Below, piece by piece: positions 17,303-27,371 of a stretch of 64,000 nt of DNA. The DNA comes from Paracoccus aminovorans. GTDB lineage: Bacteria > Pseudomonadota > Alphaproteobacteria > Rhodobacterales > Rhodobacteraceae. Below the pieces are notes generated by a model. It did not search any database. It was not told where the DNA came from and saw only the letters and a program-made list of their open reading frames with translations. Within the stretch, counting starts at the first letter, position 1. Every line of letters begins with the position of its first letter. The translations under genes were made by a program, and so were the position numbers. Location of the stretch: the NCBI RefSeq assembly GCF_001546115.1, contig NZ_KQ955208.1, positions 62,001 to 126,000 on the forward strand, read 5' to 3'.

Positions 17303-18229
17303 ATGCGTCCGATCATTGATATCGACCATATTTCAAAGCGGTATGAAAGCGGCACCGTGGCGCTGAACGACGTGTCCCTGCAGATCGAGTCGGGCGAGAT
17401 CCTGGCGCTGCTCGGCCCGAACGGCGCCGGCAAGACCACGCTGATCTCGATCATCTGCGGCCTCGTGGTGCCGACCGACGGCACCGTGCGCGTCGGCGGC
17501 CATGACATCCGCAGCGACTGGCGCGCGGCGCGCAAGCTGATCGGCCTGGTGCCGCAGGAGATCGCGCTCGAGCCCTTCGAGAAGGTCATCGACTGCGTGC
17601 GCTTCACCCGCGGCCTTTACGGCGAGCCGCCGGACGAGGCCTATCTGGAAAGCCTGCTGCGCAGCCTGGCGCTGTGGGACAAGCGCGACGCCAGGACGCG
17701 CGAGCTGTCGGGCGGCATGAAGCGGCGGGTGCTGATCGCCAAGGCGCTGTCGCACCGGCCCAAGGTGCTGTTCCTGGACGAGCCCACCGCCGGGGTCGAC
17801 GTGGCGCTGCGGCGCGAGATGTGGCAGGTGGTGCGCGACCTGCGGGCGCAGGGCGTGACCATCATCCTGACCACGCATTACCTGGAAGAGGCCGAGGACA
17901 TGGCCGACCGCATCGGCGTCATCAGCCGCGGCCAGCTGCTGCTGGTCAAGCCCAAGGCCGAACTGATGGGCGAATTCGGCAAGAAGCGCCTGACCATCGA
18001 GCTTTACCAGCCGGTGACGGACCTGCCGCCGGCCCTGGCCGGGCGGCTCGAGCGGTCCGAGAACGGCATGCGGCTGGGCTACGACTACGACACCCGGGCC
18101 GAGCGCACCGGCATCGCCCGGCTGCTGGCGGAACTGGCCGAGCATGGCATCGCGGTGCGCGACGTCGCGACCAAGCAGAGCAGCCTCGAGGAGATCTTCA
18201 TCTCGCTGGTCGAGGAGGAAACCGCATGA
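17303..18229 (+). CDS. ABC transporter ATP-binding protein (YadG/DrrA-like)
   Basis: Energises an ABC-2 type exporter. The 308-residue product has Walker [12 protein letters not shown], signature LSGGMKRR, Walker [13 protein letters not shown], and a ~90-residue C-terminal extension, as in YadG/DrrA/NodI proteins. The start at 17303 is fixed by AGGAGG 5 bases upstream. It overlaps the permease start by 4 bases (ATGA), so the two form an operon. The substrate is unknown; E. coli YadG has the same length. Confidence 0.9.
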   Translation: MRPIIDIDHISKRYESGTVALNDVSLQIESGEILALLGPNGAGKTTLISIICGLVVPTDGTVRVGGHDIRSDWRAARKLIGLVPQEIALEPFEKVIDCVRFTRGLYGEPPDEAYLESLLRSLALWDKRDARTRELSGGMKRRVLIAKALSHRPKVLFLDEPTAGVDVALRREMWQVVRDLRAQGVTIILTTHYLEEAEDMADRIGVISRGQLLLVKPKAELMGEFGKKRLTIELYQPVTDLPPALAGRLERSENGMRLGYDYDTRAERTGIARLLAELAEHGIAVRDVATKQSSLEEIFISLVEEETA

Positions 18230-18987
18230 ACTGGCGTTCCGCGCAGGCGATCTTCAACCATGAAATGGCGCGGTTCTTCCGCACGGTCTGGCAGTCGCTG
18301 GCCTCGCCGGTGCTGTCCACCGTGCTGTATTTCGTCGTCTTCGGCGCCGCCATCGGCGGGCGCATCCAGTCGGTCGAGGGCGTGCCCTATGGCGCCTTCA
18401 TCGTGCCCGGGCTGATGATGCTGACCGTGCTGCAGCAATCGGTCAGCAACGCCAGTTTCGGCATCTATTTCCCGAAATTCTCGGGCACGATCTATGAGCT
18501 TCTGGTGGCGCCGACCGGCTGGATCGAGGTCACGCTGGGCTTCGTCGGCGCCGCGGCCGCCAAGGCCGTGCTGATCGCGCTGGTGATCCTCTTGACCAGC
18601 TTCTGGTTCAACGGCGTCCATATCGCGCATCCGCTCTGGATGCTGGCCTTCCTGGTGCTGACGGCGCTGGGCTTCTCGCTTCTGGGCTTCATCATCGGGC
18701 TGTGGGCCAAGTCCTTCGAGCAATTGCAGATCGTGCCGATGATGGTGATCACGCCGCTGGTCTTCCTGGGCGGCGCCTTCTACTCGGCCTCGATGCTGCC
18801 GCCGTTCTGGGAGGCGGTGGCGAAGCTGAACCCGGTGCTCTACCTGATCTCGGGCTTCCGCTGGAGCTTCTTCGACCTCGCCGACGTGCCGGTCGGCACC
18901 TCGCTGGCGGCGGTCGGGCTGATGATCCTGGTCTGCATGGGCGCGATCCGCTGGATCTTCCTGACCGGCTGGCGGCTCAGGGAATAG
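18226..18987 (+). CDS. ABC-2 type permease (YadH-like)
   Basis: Membrane subunit of the exporter with the preceding ATPase; 253 residues with six predicted membrane helices. Visible features include the N-terminal [17 protein letters not shown] amphipathic segment and the ABC-2 signature region [20 protein letters not shown] before the last helices. Together the pair resembles YadGH/NodIJ/DrrAB exporters. It ends convergently with cbiZ, overlapping it by 11 bases. Confidence 0.9.
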   Translation: MNWRSAQAIFNHEMARFFRTVWQSLASPVLSTVLYFVVFGAAIGGRIQSVEGVPYGAFIVPGLMMLTVLQQSVSNASFGIYFPKFSGTIYELLVAPTGWIEVTLGFVGAAAAKAVLIALVILLTSFWFNGVHIAHPLWMLAFLVLTALGFSLLGFIIGLWAKSFEQLQIVPMMVITPLVFLGGAFYSASMLPPFWEAVAKLNPVLYLISGFRWSFFDLADVPVGTSLAAVGLMILVCMGAIRWIFLTGWRLRE

Positions 18988-19630
18988 GCGCGGCCTGCAC
19001 CTGCCGGCCGTGGCGGGCCACCCAGGCCAGGGCCCCGCGCAGGACGGCGTCGTGGACGCAATGCCCGACCGCCTCGCCCAGTTCGGTATGCAGCCCGGCG
19101 AAACGCTCGGGGCCCGGATCGCAGGCCAGCGCGATGCAATCCGTGCCGGTTCCCGTCGCAAGCCCCGAGGGCAACGCCACCTGCGCCGCCAGAACGGCGG
19201 CGGTGCGCGCCTGGGCGGCGATGCTCAGCGCCTCGATCATGGCGGCATCGGTCAGCCCGGCCTCGACCAGAACCGCGATATTGATCGTGCCGTAGCCCGC
19301 GCGGGGAAACGCCCGCCGGTGGCCGACCCGCTCGGCATTGCCAAGGCCCACCGTCGCCAGGCATGTGGCCGGGCCGGCCGTGGCCGTCACGGCATGCTCC
19401 AGCCCGCGCGAGGTCATCATGCCGACAGCCGCGGCGTGGCCGATGCCCGCCATCTCGGCCGCAAGCCAGGCCGTGGCGTCGAAACCGGGCGCCAGGTCGG
19501 CGTCGCGCACCTGCCGCCACAGGACATGCCGGGCGCGGCGAAAGCCGGGGCGATGCGGCGCAAAGGACAGCACGCGCCGCGGCCGGCCCAGGTCGGCGAT
19601 CAGCCAGGGCGTGTCATATGTGATCCGCAT
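18977..19630 (-). CDS. cbiZ: Adenosylcobinamide amidohydrolase CbiZ
   Basis: Hydrolyses adenosylcobinamide to adenosylcobyric acid, allowing cobinamide salvage into B12 synthesis. The 217-residue product has the family's [10 protein letters not shown] region, [10 protein letters not shown], the [10 protein letters not shown] strand and the [11 protein letters not shown] motif. The start at 19630 is chosen because it begins the conserved domain; the longer frame adds Arg-rich sequence. No other cobalamin genes are adjacent, which fits a stand-alone salvage enzyme. Confidence 0.85.
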   Translation of the reverse strand: MRITYDTPWLIADLGRPRRVLSFAPHRPGFRRARHVLWRQVRDADLAPGFDATAWLAAEMAGIGHAAAVGMMTSRGLEHAVTATAGPATCLATVGLGNAERVGHRRAFPRAGYGTINIAVLVEAGLTDAAMIEALSIAAQARTAAVLAAQVALPSGLATGTGTDCIALACDPGPERFAGLHTELGEAVGHCVHDAVLRGALAWVARHGRQVQAAPIP

Positions 19631-19693
19631 GCCATCCCCCGCTGCCCCCGACCGGCGGTTACGCGGCCGGGCCGCGAGATGCAACCGGCAGCG

Positions 19694-20143
19694 TCAGCGG
19701 CACAGCCGGGTCTGCGGGTCCAGCGCGACATATTGCCGGGCGCTGATCTTGTGCATGTTCAGCGAATGCTTCCACTCGCCGTTCCATTTGCGCAGGATGC
19801 CACCCCGGTAATATTGCGCCATCAGCTCGTCCACGATCGGCGGGATGATCGAGGTGCCGGGGATGCGCGGCGCGTGGAAGCCCACCGTGGCGCCCGGTCC
19901 CAGGCAGGCATTGGGCAGGGTGATGTAGATCGTGCAGGCCGAGCGGCAATAGCCCCGCACCTCGACCGGCCGGCCGCTGCGGGCCAGCTGGTTGCGATAC
20001 TGGATCGCCTCCAGCACATTGCCGCCCTTGTTGTTCAGGATGACGATGGGCTTGCCGCGCGGCTGCGCGCTTGCCGGGGGGGCGGCGAGCAGCCCCATGG
20101 ACAGCGCGGCGGCCAGCGAAAGACGGGTCAGGATGGATGGCAT
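19694..20143 (-). CDS. Exported ClpP/crotonase-fold protein
   Basis: 149 residues with a signal peptide (LTRLSLAAALSMGLLAAPPASA). The mature part resembles periplasmic ClpP-like proteins: an NNKGGNVLEA oxyanion-type loop, then RGYCRSACTIYI with a candidate nucleophile Ser, then ATVGFHAPR with a candidate His. This arrangement matches the small COG3904-type family. The ATG at 20143 has AAGGGA 7 bases upstream, whereas the ATG at 20149 lies too close to it. Protease activity is inferred only. Confidence 0.7.
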   Translation of the reverse strand: MPSILTRLSLAAALSMGLLAAPPASAQPRGKPIVILNNKGGNVLEAIQYRNQLARSGRPVEVRGYCRSACTIYITLPNACLGPGATVGFHAPRIPGTSIIPPIVDELMAQYYRGGILRKWNGEWKHSLNMHKISARQYVALDPQTRLCR

Positions 20144-20240
20144 GCTCATGTCCCTTGCTATGCCTTGCCGAACGCGGAACGCCAAATGACGTTCCGGCGA
20201 GCCGCGCTTCCTGCTTAACAAGCGGCCCGCTTGCCACTAT

Positions 20241-21623
20241 ATGCCGCGCATCATGAGCCAGAACCCGCCCCTGTTGCGCCCCGATCTCGCCCCCCGCCCG
20301 ATCTTCGACATCACGCGAAGGGACGGGCAACCGACCATCGGCATGGTCAGCCTCGGCTGTCCCAAGGCGCTGGTGGACAGCGAGCGCATTCTGACCCGCC
20401 TGCGGGCCGAGGGTTACGCCATCAGCCCCGACTACAAGGGCGCCGGCGCGGTGATCGTGAACACCTGCGGCTTCCTCGATTCGGCCAAGGCCGAGTCGCT
20501 GCAGGCCATCGGCGAGGCGCTGTCGGAAAACGGCAAGGTGATCGTCACCGGCTGCCTGGGGGCCGAGCCGGAATACATCACCGGCGCGCACCCTTCCGTG
20601 CTGGCGGTGACCGGGCCGCAGCAATACGAGCAGGTGCTGGACGCGGTGCATTCCGCCGTGCCGCCCAGTCCCGATCCGTTCGTGGACCTGCTGCCGGCCA
20701 GCGGCGTCAAGCTGACGCCGCGGCATTACAGCTATCTGAAGATCTCCGAGGGCTGCAACCACGCCTGCAAGTTCTGCATCATCCCCGACATGCGCGGCAA
20801 GCTGGTCAGCCGCCCGGCGCATGCGGTGATCCGCGAGGCCGAGAAGCTGGTCGAGGCCGGCGTGCGCGAGCTGCTGGTGATCTCGCAGGATTCCTCGGCC
20901 TACGGCCTCGACCGCAAATATGCGACCGAACGTGGCTACCGCGCCCATATCACCGACCTGGCCCGCGATCTGGGCGGGCTGGGCGCCTGGGTGCGGCTGC
21001 ATTACGTCTATCCCTATCCGCATGTGCGCGACCTGATCCCGTTGATGGCCGAGGGGCTGGTGCTGCCTTATCTCGACATCCCCTTCCAGCATGCGCATCC
21101 GGACACGCTGCGCCGCATGGCGCGGCCGGCGGCAGCGGCCAGGACGCTGGACGAGATCGCCGCCTGGCGCGCGATCTGCCCGGAGATCACCCTGCGCTCG
21201 ACCTTCATCGTCGGCTATCCGGGCGAGACCGAGGCCGAGTTCCAGACCCTGCTCGACTGGCTGGACGAGGCGCAGCTGGATCGCGTCGGCTGCTTCCAGT
21301 ACGAGAACGTCAAGGGCGCACGGGCGAACCTGCTGCCCGACCACGTTCCCGACGCGGTCAAGCAGGAACGCTGGGACCGCTTCATGGAAAAGGCGCAGGC
21401 GATCTCGGAGGCGAAGCTCGCCGCCAAGGTCGGCCGCCGCATCGAGGTGATCGTCGATTCGGTCGATGCCGAGGGCGCCACCTGCCGCACCAAGGCCGAT
21501 GCGCCCGAGATCGACGGCAACCTGTTCATCGACGAAGGCTTCGAGAGCCTGAGCCCCGGCGACATCGTGACGGTGACGGTGGACGAGGCCGGGGAATACG
21601 ACCTTTGGGGCCGGCTGGACTGA
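20241..21623 (+). CDS. rimO: Ribosomal protein S12 methylthiotransferase RimO
   Basis: Radical-SAM enzyme adding a methylthio group to Asp of ribosomal protein S12. In order: N-terminal UPF0004 domain with three cysteines ([21 protein letters not shown]), radical SAM motif [13 protein letters not shown] (CxxxCxxC), the [10 protein letters not shown] and [12 protein letters not shown] segments, and a C-terminal TRAM domain ([11 protein letters not shown]). Length of 460 is normal. The exact start is unsure: ATGs at 20241 and 20253 both lack a clear ribosome site. Confidence 0.95.
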   Translation: MPRIMSQNPPLLRPDLAPRPIFDITRRDGQPTIGMVSLGCPKALVDSERILTRLRAEGYAISPDYKGAGAVIVNTCGFLDSAKAESLQAIGEALSENGKVIVTGCLGAEPEYITGAHPSVLAVTGPQQYEQVLDAVHSAVPPSPDPFVDLLPASGVKLTPRHYSYLKISEGCNHACKFCIIPDMRGKLVSRPAHAVIREAEKLVEAGVRELLVISQDSSAYGLDRKYATERGYRAHITDLARDLGGLGAWVRLHYVYPYPHVRDLIPLMAEGLVLPYLDIPFQHAHPDTLRRMARPAAAARTLDEIAAWRAICPEITLRSTFIVGYPGETEAEFQTLLDWLDEAQLDRVGCFQYENVKGARANLLPDHVPDAVKQERWDRFMEKAQAISEAKLAAKVGRRIEVIVDSVDAEGATCRTKADAPEIDGNLFIDEGFESLSPGDIVTVTVDEAGEYDLWGRLD

Positions 21624-21627
21624 CGGC

Positions 21628-22002
21628 CTAGGCGCCGGCGGCCGGAACCAGGGCCTCGGCCAGTTCCGACAGCACCCGCTCGGCCTCCTCGGGGTCGAAA
21701 TCGGTCTTGTAGCGCTTGCGGACGCCGTGGTCGGACAGCAGGTGGTATTGCGACGGCGCGACGCCATGGCGGCCAAGGCAGTTGCGCACGCAGGCCAGCG
21801 CGCAGCCGTCGATGGCGATGATCGGCCGGCCCGCGGTGGCGATGCGCACCAGCTTCGGCACGTCGCCGCCGACACCGGCGATGCAGGACATTTCGGCCAG
21901 TCCGCGGCGGTCCATCTGCACCGCGAGGTAATTCGCCATCTGCGCCGCGCTGGAGCAGCCAGAGCAGGAATAGACCAGGGGCAGCTGGGCGTGCGCGTTC
22001 AT
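21628..22002 (-). CDS. DGC-domain putative zinc-binding protein
   Basis: 124 residues with the cysteine pattern of the DGC family: YSCSGCSSAAQ near the N terminus, MSCIAGVGG, and the eponymous DGC in IAIDGCALACVRNCL. The family is thought to bind zinc; biological role unknown. The start at 22002 begins the conserved region. It is convergent with rimO, with a 4-base gap. Confidence 0.8.
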   Translation of the reverse strand: MNAHAQLPLVYSCSGCSSAAQMANYLAVQMDRRGLAEMSCIAGVGGDVPKLVRIATAGRPIIAIDGCALACVRNCLGRHGVAPSQYHLLSDHGVRKRYKTDFDPEEAERVLSELAEALVPAAGA

Positions 22003-22098
22003 CACCGACCTCGCATACACTTTCGGCCAGTGAACCACGGCCGGCCCGGCCCTGTCGACGGACAAGGTGTCGCATGCCGGCAGGGTTGACGGCGTGGA

Positions 22099-22950
22099 CT
22101 ACATGCAGCCTTCCAGCAGCGTCTCCAGCTCGGCCGCATCGCGGCGATAGCGGGCCATGGTGCGCTGCATCGTCGCCTGGAAGGTCGCCTTGGTCGCCAT
22201 CAGCCCGCCCGAGGTCTCGAGCCGGCGGTTGAAGGCGCCCTCGAGCTCGCGGTTGTAGCTGGCCATCGCCTTGGCGATCTGCGCCGCCGCGCAGACCCGC
22301 TTCGAGGCCGGCGTGTCCACCGTATCGGCGGTGCGCTGGATCAGCCCGGCCGTCGCCTCGACCGCTGCCTCGGCCGTGCGGGCATTGGTGGCGCTACGGC
22401 CCTGGGCGCCGGTGATATTGTCGATGCTGGACCAGCCCCCCAGCGCCAGGTCGGCCGTGCCCTTGGCATAGGCGCCGCCGGCGCCCTTGGCCGGCGTATG
22501 GGTCAGCGCCCGCTGCGCCAGGGTGCGTGCGAATTCCTTGCCCGAGACCGAGCCGTTCGCCACCCCCGTAGCACCGCCATAGACGTCGCTGAAGGTCTGC
22601 GTGCCATCGGCCAGCGCCCGCACCGCGTCGCCTGCCTTCAGCCCCGAGACCTGCATGATCGCCGCGCCCAGGTCCAGCGTCGCCAGCGCCGTCTTGTGGA
22701 TCAGGTCGACGACCAGCCAGACCCGGCCCTCGTCGTTCAGCCGGTCCAGCTCCAAGGTCATCTCGCGGTATTCGCGCTCGGCCGCGGCGATCAGGCGGCG
22801 CAGGTTGTCGAGCTTGGCGCGGTTGTCGCGGCATTGCGCCGGCGGCAGCACGCGCGCGCGCCGCATCGCATCGCCCGGGCTGAGGATCGACTTGCGCGGC
22901 ACCGGGCTGTGCTGCGGCGCTTGGCGGTTGTTGGGCAGGAAACCGGTCAT
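22099..22950 (-). CDS. Hypothetical protein, 283 residues
   Basis: Not recognised. The ATG at 22950 has GGAGGTGCAC directly upstream. The protein is soluble and mostly helical, with a probable coiled coil at residues 40-75 (RAKLDNLRRLIAAAEREYRE), a middle segment rich in Gly/Ala/Thr (GVANGSVSGKEF, AKGAGGAYAKGTADLALGG), and a C-terminal helix with ETLLEGCM. No signal peptide is visible. The low-hydrophobicity Gly/Ala middle recalls glycine-zipper or toxin-like regions, but this is a weak impression. Confidence 0.65.
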   Translation of the reverse strand: MTGFLPNNRQAPQHSPVPRKSILSPGDAMRRARVLPPAQCRDNRAKLDNLRRLIAAAEREYREMTLELDRLNDEGRVWLVVDLIHKTALATLDLGAAIMQVSGLKAGDAVRALADGTQTFSDVYGGATGVANGSVSGKEFARTLAQRALTHTPAKGAGGAYAKGTADLALGGWSSIDNITGAQGRSATNARTAEAAVEATAGLIQRTADTVDTPASKRVCAAAQIAKAMASYNRELEGAFNRRLETSGGLMATKATFQATMQRTMARYRRDAAELETLLEGCM

Positions 22951-23053
22951 GTGCACCTCCGTTGCGCGAGAGGTTAACCATGCGCGCGCCGGCTGTCGAT
23001 ATGCGGCTTCCCCCTTCGGCCGGGCTGGCTTAGGTAGGGGCTGACGGTGACGG

Positions 23054-23926
23054 ATGAAGGCGGAACGCATGAACTGGGACCCCGAAGGCAAGCCCCGCAA
23101 GCCCGATTTCGTGGGAATCGGCGCGCAAAAGGCCGGCACGACCTGGCTGTCGCAGATGCTCTCGCAGCATCCCGAGGTCTGGACGCCGCCCTTCAAGGAG
23201 GTGCAGTTCTTCAACCACCGCTTCATCGAGGAACACCGCAAATGGCTGCCCTGGCATTTCCGCCGCGGCCGCCAGAACATCCAGAAGCGCTGGGACGCCA
23301 AGGGCGAAGAGATGCCGCCCGCGATGACGCGCTATCTGAACCGCATCACGCGCGAGCCGATGTTCACCAACCACTGGTACAAGCTGGTGTTCTCGCCCGC
23401 GCCGGCCGGCACGCATCCGATCGACGTGACGCCGGAATATTCGACGCTGCCGGTGGAGGGCGTGGAGTTCGTGGCGAAATTCCTGCCCGATGCCAAGTTC
23501 GTCTATATCATCCGCCACCCCGTCGACCGGGCGGTGTCGCAGCTGAAGATGAACCTGACCCGCGCCCGCCGCAAACCCAAGACCGTCGAGGACTGGCTCC
23601 ATGAAGTCGAGGATCCGGTGCTGATGGATCGCGGCGACTACATGAGCTACGTCCCGCGCTGGAACGCGCATTTCGGGCCGGACCGGCTGCTCTACATGCC
23701 CTTCGGCATGATCGCCCGCGACCCCCTGGGTTTCCTGCGCCGGGTCGAGGACTTCCTGGGCCTGCCGCCGCATGACTATCGCGACATCGGCAAGAAGGTC
23801 TTTGCCTCGGACAATGCGCTGGCGCTGCCCGACAAGGCCCGCGCCCGGCTGCGCGAGAAGCTCGAGCCGCAATTCGGCTTCCTCGACCGCACCTTCGGAC
23901 TGGATTTCACCAAGGCTTTCCGCTGA
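23054..23926 (+). CDS. Sulfotransferase family protein
   Basis: PAPS-dependent sulfotransferase of 290 residues. The 5'-phosphosulfate loop is [15 protein letters not shown] and the 3'-phosphate motif is [13 protein letters not shown], with the acceptor-site region [12 protein letters not shown] between them and the C terminus. No signal peptide or membrane helix, so it is probably cytosolic. The acceptor is unknown (polysaccharide, lipid or glycan). The ATG at 23069 is an equally possible start. Confidence 0.88.
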   Translation: MKAERMNWDPEGKPRKPDFVGIGAQKAGTTWLSQMLSQHPEVWTPPFKEVQFFNHRFIEEHRKWLPWHFRRGRQNIQKRWDAKGEEMPPAMTRYLNRITREPMFTNHWYKLVFSPAPAGTHPIDVTPEYSTLPVEGVEFVAKFLPDAKFVYIIRHPVDRAVSQLKMNLTRARRKPKTVEDWLHEVEDPVLMDRGDYMSYVPRWNAHFGPDRLLYMPFGMIARDPLGFLRRVEDFLGLPPHDYRDIGKKVFASDNALALPDKARARLREKLEPQFGFLDRTFGLDFTKAFR

Positions 23927-23996
23927 GACTTTCCCTTTCCGCCCGTCTCGACTACATATCCGCGCGATTCACGGGTCTCAGAGACGGGGAAAGATC

Positions 23997-25652
23997 ATGG
24001 CCTCCTACCAGTTCGTTTACCACATGGACGGGGTGTCCAAGACCTATCCGGGCGGCAAGAAGACGTTCGAGAACATCCGCCTGAACTTCCTGCCCGGCGT
24101 CAAGATCGGCGTCGTCGGCGTGAACGGCGCCGGCAAATCCACGCTTCTGCGCATCATGGCCGGCATCGACAAGGACTTCACCGGCGAGGCCTGGGCCGCC
24201 AAGGGCGCGACCGTGGGCTACCTGCCGCAAGAGCCGCAGCTGGACCCGGCGCTGAACGTGCGCGGCAACGTCATGGAGGGCGTCAAGGCCAAGCAGCAGA
24301 AGCTCGACCGCTACAACGAGCTGGCCATGAACTACTCGGACGAGACCGCGGACGAGATGGCGAAGCTTCAGGACGAGATCGACGCCGAGAACCTGTGGGA
24401 TCTCGACAGCCAGATCGACGTCGCCATGGAGGCGCTGCGCTGCCCGCCCGACGACGCCGACGTGGACAGCCTGTCGGGTGGCGAGCGGCGCCGCGTGGCG
24501 CTGTGCAAGCTGCTCTTGGAACAGCCCGACATGCTGCTGCTGGACGAACCGACCAACCACCTGGACGCGGAAACCATCGCCTGGCTGCAAAAGCACCTGA
24601 TCGAATATCCCGGCACCATCCTCTGCGTGACGCACGACCGCTATTTCCTCGACGACATCACCGGCTGGATCCTGGAGCTGGATCGCGGCCGCGGCATCCC
24701 CTACGAGGGCAATTACTCGGCCTGGCTGGAACAGAAGGCCAAGCGGCTGGAGCAGGAAGCGCGCGAGGACAAGGCCAAGCAGAAGACGCTGGAGCGCGAG
24801 CTGGAATGGATCCGCGCCGGCGCCAAGGCGCGGCAGGCCAAGCAGAAGGCCCGGATCAACGCCTATAACGAACTCGCCGGCCAGTCCGAGCGCGAGAAGC
24901 TGTCGAACGCCCAGATCATCATCCCGAACGGCGAGCGGCTGGGCAACAAGGTGATCGAGGTCACCGGCCTGAAAAAGGCCATGGGCGACAAGCTGCTGAT
25001 CGAGGATCTGACCTTCAGCCTGCCGCCGGGCGGCATCGTCGGCGTGATCGGCCCGAACGGCGCCGGCAAGTCGACGCTGTTCAAGATGCTGACCGGGCAC
25101 GAAAAACCCGATGCCGGCGAGATCAGCTATGGCGACACGGTGAAGCTGTCCTTCGTCGACCAGTCGCGCGATGCGCTGAACCCCGAGGCGACCGTCTGGG
25201 AGGAAATCTCGGGCGGGGCCGAGCAGATCGTGCTGGGCGATGCCTCGATGAACAGCCGCGCCTATGCCTCGGCCTTCAACTTCAAGGGCGGCGACCAGCA
25301 GAAGAAGGTGGGGCTGCTGTCGGGCGGCGAACGCAACCGCGTCCATATGGCGAAGCTCTTGAAATCCGGCGGCAACGTGCTGCTGCTCGACGAACCGACC
25401 AACGACCTGGACGTGGAAACCCTGCAGGCGCTGGAGGCGGCGCTGGAGGATTTCGCCGGCTGCGCGGTCATCATCTCGCACGACCGTTTCTTCCTCGACC
25501 GGCTCTGCACGCATATCCTGGCCTTCGAGGGCGACGCCCATGTCGAATGGTTCGAGGGCAACTTCGAGGATTACGAGGCCGACAAGGTCCGCCGCCTCGG
25601 CCCGGATTCGATCGAGCCGAAGCGGGTGAAATACAAGAAGTTCACCCGCTAG
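23997..25652 (+). CDS. ettA: ABC-F translation factor EttA
   Basis: Energy-dependent translational throttle protein acting at the ribosomal E site. The 551-residue product has two ABC domains with Walker A motifs GVNGAGKST and GPNGAGKST, signatures LSGGERRR and LSGGERNR, Walker [12 protein letters not shown] and [11 protein letters not shown], an arm insertion in the first domain, and a charged Lys/Arg linker between the domains. The N-terminal [20 protein letters not shown] is diagnostic of EttA among ABC-F proteins. The start at 23997 is set by homology of this N terminus and an AGACGGGGAAAG site. Confidence 0.95.
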   Translation: MASYQFVYHMDGVSKTYPGGKKTFENIRLNFLPGVKIGVVGVNGAGKSTLLRIMAGIDKDFTGEAWAAKGATVGYLPQEPQLDPALNVRGNVMEGVKAKQQKLDRYNELAMNYSDETADEMAKLQDEIDAENLWDLDSQIDVAMEALRCPPDDADVDSLSGGERRRVALCKLLLEQPDMLLLDEPTNHLDAETIAWLQKHLIEYPGTILCVTHDRYFLDDITGWILELDRGRGIPYEGNYSAWLEQKAKRLEQEAREDKAKQKTLERELEWIRAGAKARQAKQKARINAYNELAGQSEREKLSNAQIIIPNGERLGNKVIEVTGLKKAMGDKLLIEDLTFSLPPGGIVGVIGPNGAGKSTLFKMLTGHEKPDAGEISYGDTVKLSFVDQSRDALNPEATVWEEISGGAEQIVLGDASMNSRAYASAFNFKGGDQQKKVGLLSGGERNRVHMAKLLKSGGNVLLLDEPTNDLDVETLQALEAALEDFAGCAVIISHDRFFLDRLCTHILAFEGDAHVEWFEGNFEDYEADKVRRLGPDSIEPKRVKYKKFTR

Positions 25653-25707
25653 GACGCGAGCCTGGACCCTCCACCGCGCCGACAGGTGGCCGATCAGACG
25701 CGCAACA

Positions 25708-25736
25708 CCGGCTTGACCCTGCACGGGTCAGGCCGG
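25708..25736. terminator. Hairpin between convergent genes (bidirectional terminator candidate)
   Basis: A 12-bp stem, CCGGCTTGACCC with GGGTCAGGCCGG (one G-T pair), and a 5-base loop lie between the ettA stop and the convergent small membrane protein gene. There is no T run on either side, so any termination would depend on the stem strength. Confidence 0.55.
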
Positions 25737-25751
25737 CCCGGTGACGGCGCC

Positions 25752-25967
25752 TCACTCGGGCGGCGCCTTGGGATCTTGGCGAAAGGCCAGGCGCCACAGC
25801 AGCGTGACGACGGCAGCGAACAGGCTGACCAGGCAGACCGCGACCAGGATCAGGAACAACGAGCCCCGGGACGTCTCCGGCCTGACCCAGGTGACAAGCC
25901 CGATCCCCAGCAGCAGCCCCGCCGCCCCCGACGCGCCCCCGATCTTGATGATGTCCAGCAGGTTCAT
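25752..25967 (-). CDS. Small two-helix membrane protein
   Basis: 71 residues with two hydrophobic helices (GASGAAGLLLGIGLVTWV; LFLILVAVCLVSLFAAVVTLLW) and a short charged C terminus. It begins 5 bases after the stop of the preceding exported-protein gene on the minus strand, so the two are likely cotranscribed. No family recognised. Confidence 0.65.
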   Translation of the reverse strand: MNLLDIIKIGGASGAAGLLLGIGLVTWVRPETSRGSLFLILVAVCLVSLFAAVVTLLWRLAFRQDPKAPPE

Positions 25968-25972
25968 CCCCG

Positions 25973-26812
25973 TCACTCCGGCATGATGCGGGCGCCCATG
26001 TCGTCGGCCCAGCCCTGCAATGCGATGCGCACGGCTTGCAGGTCCCAGCCCCGTTGCCAAAGCTCCGGGCGCCCCTCGATCTCTCTGGTCCAGCGTCGGA
26101 AGACGGTCTTCGCCTGCTCTTCCGTGCGCACATGGCTCATGTCGACGCGCAGCACATGGGCATCGGGCGAGCCATGTCCGCTGCCGGGGCTCCAGGCCAG
26201 CAGGAACGGGCCGCTGCCGTCGCCCAGGGTGCCGCCGACCTGCTCGGCCATGCGGATGGCCCGCAACCCCGCCAGCTGGCCATAGCCATCGACCGCCGCC
26301 TCGCAGGGTTCTGCCGGCGCCGCCTGCGTCAGCCTGTCGCCCAAGGCATCCTCCTTGACCGGCCAGACGGTGACCATCTGCTCGGACCGTGGCGTCGGGA
26401 TCTGCGAGGCGTTGGGCAGGACGGCGACATAGGCCTTGCAGATGCTCACATGCCGGGCGCGGTCGGCCGGGGTCGCGAGGCTGGGAAAGGCCACGATGCC
26501 ATAGGCGGCGAATTCCGCCGGCGGATACTGGCTGGGCCCGGAAAAGATGCGCGAGGCCCGCACCAAGGGCGCGCTGGGGCTGGGCTGGGCCGAGGCGGTC
26601 TGCTGGGGCGCCGCCGTGCTGGACCAGTCCGCCGAGCCTGCGACGGGCGCGTCGGCGGATACGCCGGGAAGAGTGACGATACCGTCAAGAACGGCCGCGC
26701 CGATGTCGTCGAGCGTGCAGCGGAAGTCGAAAAATCCGTCGCAGGCTGCGCGCGCCGCGGGCGTGCCGGCAAGCATGAAACCCATCGCAGCAAGAAATCT
26801 TACAAACCGCAT
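25973..26812 (-). CDS. Hypothetical exported protein, 279 residues
   Basis: The start at 26812 gives a clear signal peptide (MRFVRFLAAMGFMLAGTPAARA) followed by a mature start ACDGFFDFRC with two cysteines that may pair. The rest is a globular domain without recognised motifs; segments such as AEFAAYGIVAFPSLAT and KAYVAVLPNASQIPTPR suggest a compact periplasmic domain. Cotranscribed with the small membrane protein downstream. Confidence 0.65.
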   Translation of the reverse strand: MRFVRFLAAMGFMLAGTPAARAACDGFFDFRCTLDDIGAAVLDGIVTLPGVSADAPVAGSADWSSTAAPQQTASAQPSPSAPLVRASRIFSGPSQYPPAEFAAYGIVAFPSLATPADRARHVSICKAYVAVLPNASQIPTPRSEQMVTVWPVKEDALGDRLTQAAPAEPCEAAVDGYGQLAGLRAIRMAEQVGGTLGDGSGPFLLAWSPGSGHGSPDAHVLRVDMSHVRTEEQAKTVFRRWTREIEGRPELWQRGWDLQAVRIALQGWADDMGARIMPE

Positions 26813-27371
26813 GACACATGACCGAACGCGGAAAGTTGGGCTTGCTCCGATGCTAACCGAAATTCTCCTGAAAAGGGAGTCATTCCGGGCGCGGGAGAGG
26901 CGGCGGTCAGTTGACCCGAGCGCAGATCTCGAACGGGTTTCGCATCGGTTTCTCCGTCGTCCCCCCGTCCGGCGGTCAAGCCGCCCCTGCCGGACGCGCG
27001 ACCCGGTGGCTGTCCCGTCTCTCGGCGGGGGTGCGCCCGGTGCCGGCCGATGCGCCCAGGACCGCGGCCGCCAGCCGCGCTTTCGGTCGCTGCCGACCAG
27101 CCCCGGATCAGCACAGGATTGCATCGCGTCCCTGCAAGGCCCCGCGCTGTCGGCATGGTCGCGCCAAGGCTAGAGCCTCCGCCAACGCTTGCCGGTCAGC
27201 GGCGCATCACATGCCCACCCCGGCCACGACCCGGACGCCGCCTGATCGTCCGACGCCCGGTGCACAGGCTGTGTACGCGCGGTGTACGCCGGGTGCATGG
27301 GTCGATCATTGAAAATCAATGCCTTGCTTCACGCAACGCCCGCAGCCGTTGCGCGCCAGCCGCAGGCGCGC
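26813..27371. other. Gene-free interval of about 560 bp
   Basis: No convincing gene. Overlapping Arg/Pro-rich frames on both strands look like GC-skew artefacts. The only structured items noticed are a short tandem-like GTGTACGC pair at 27271 and 27282 and a small perfect palindrome, CATTGA-AAA-TCAATG, at 27307-27321, near the 3' end of the acyl-CoA synthetase gene. Confidence 0.5.

Noticed and set aside
23772..23996. N-terminal extension of EttA
   Set aside because: The 75 extra codons overlap the sulfotransferase gene in another frame; the EttA family starts at the SYQFVYHM segment.
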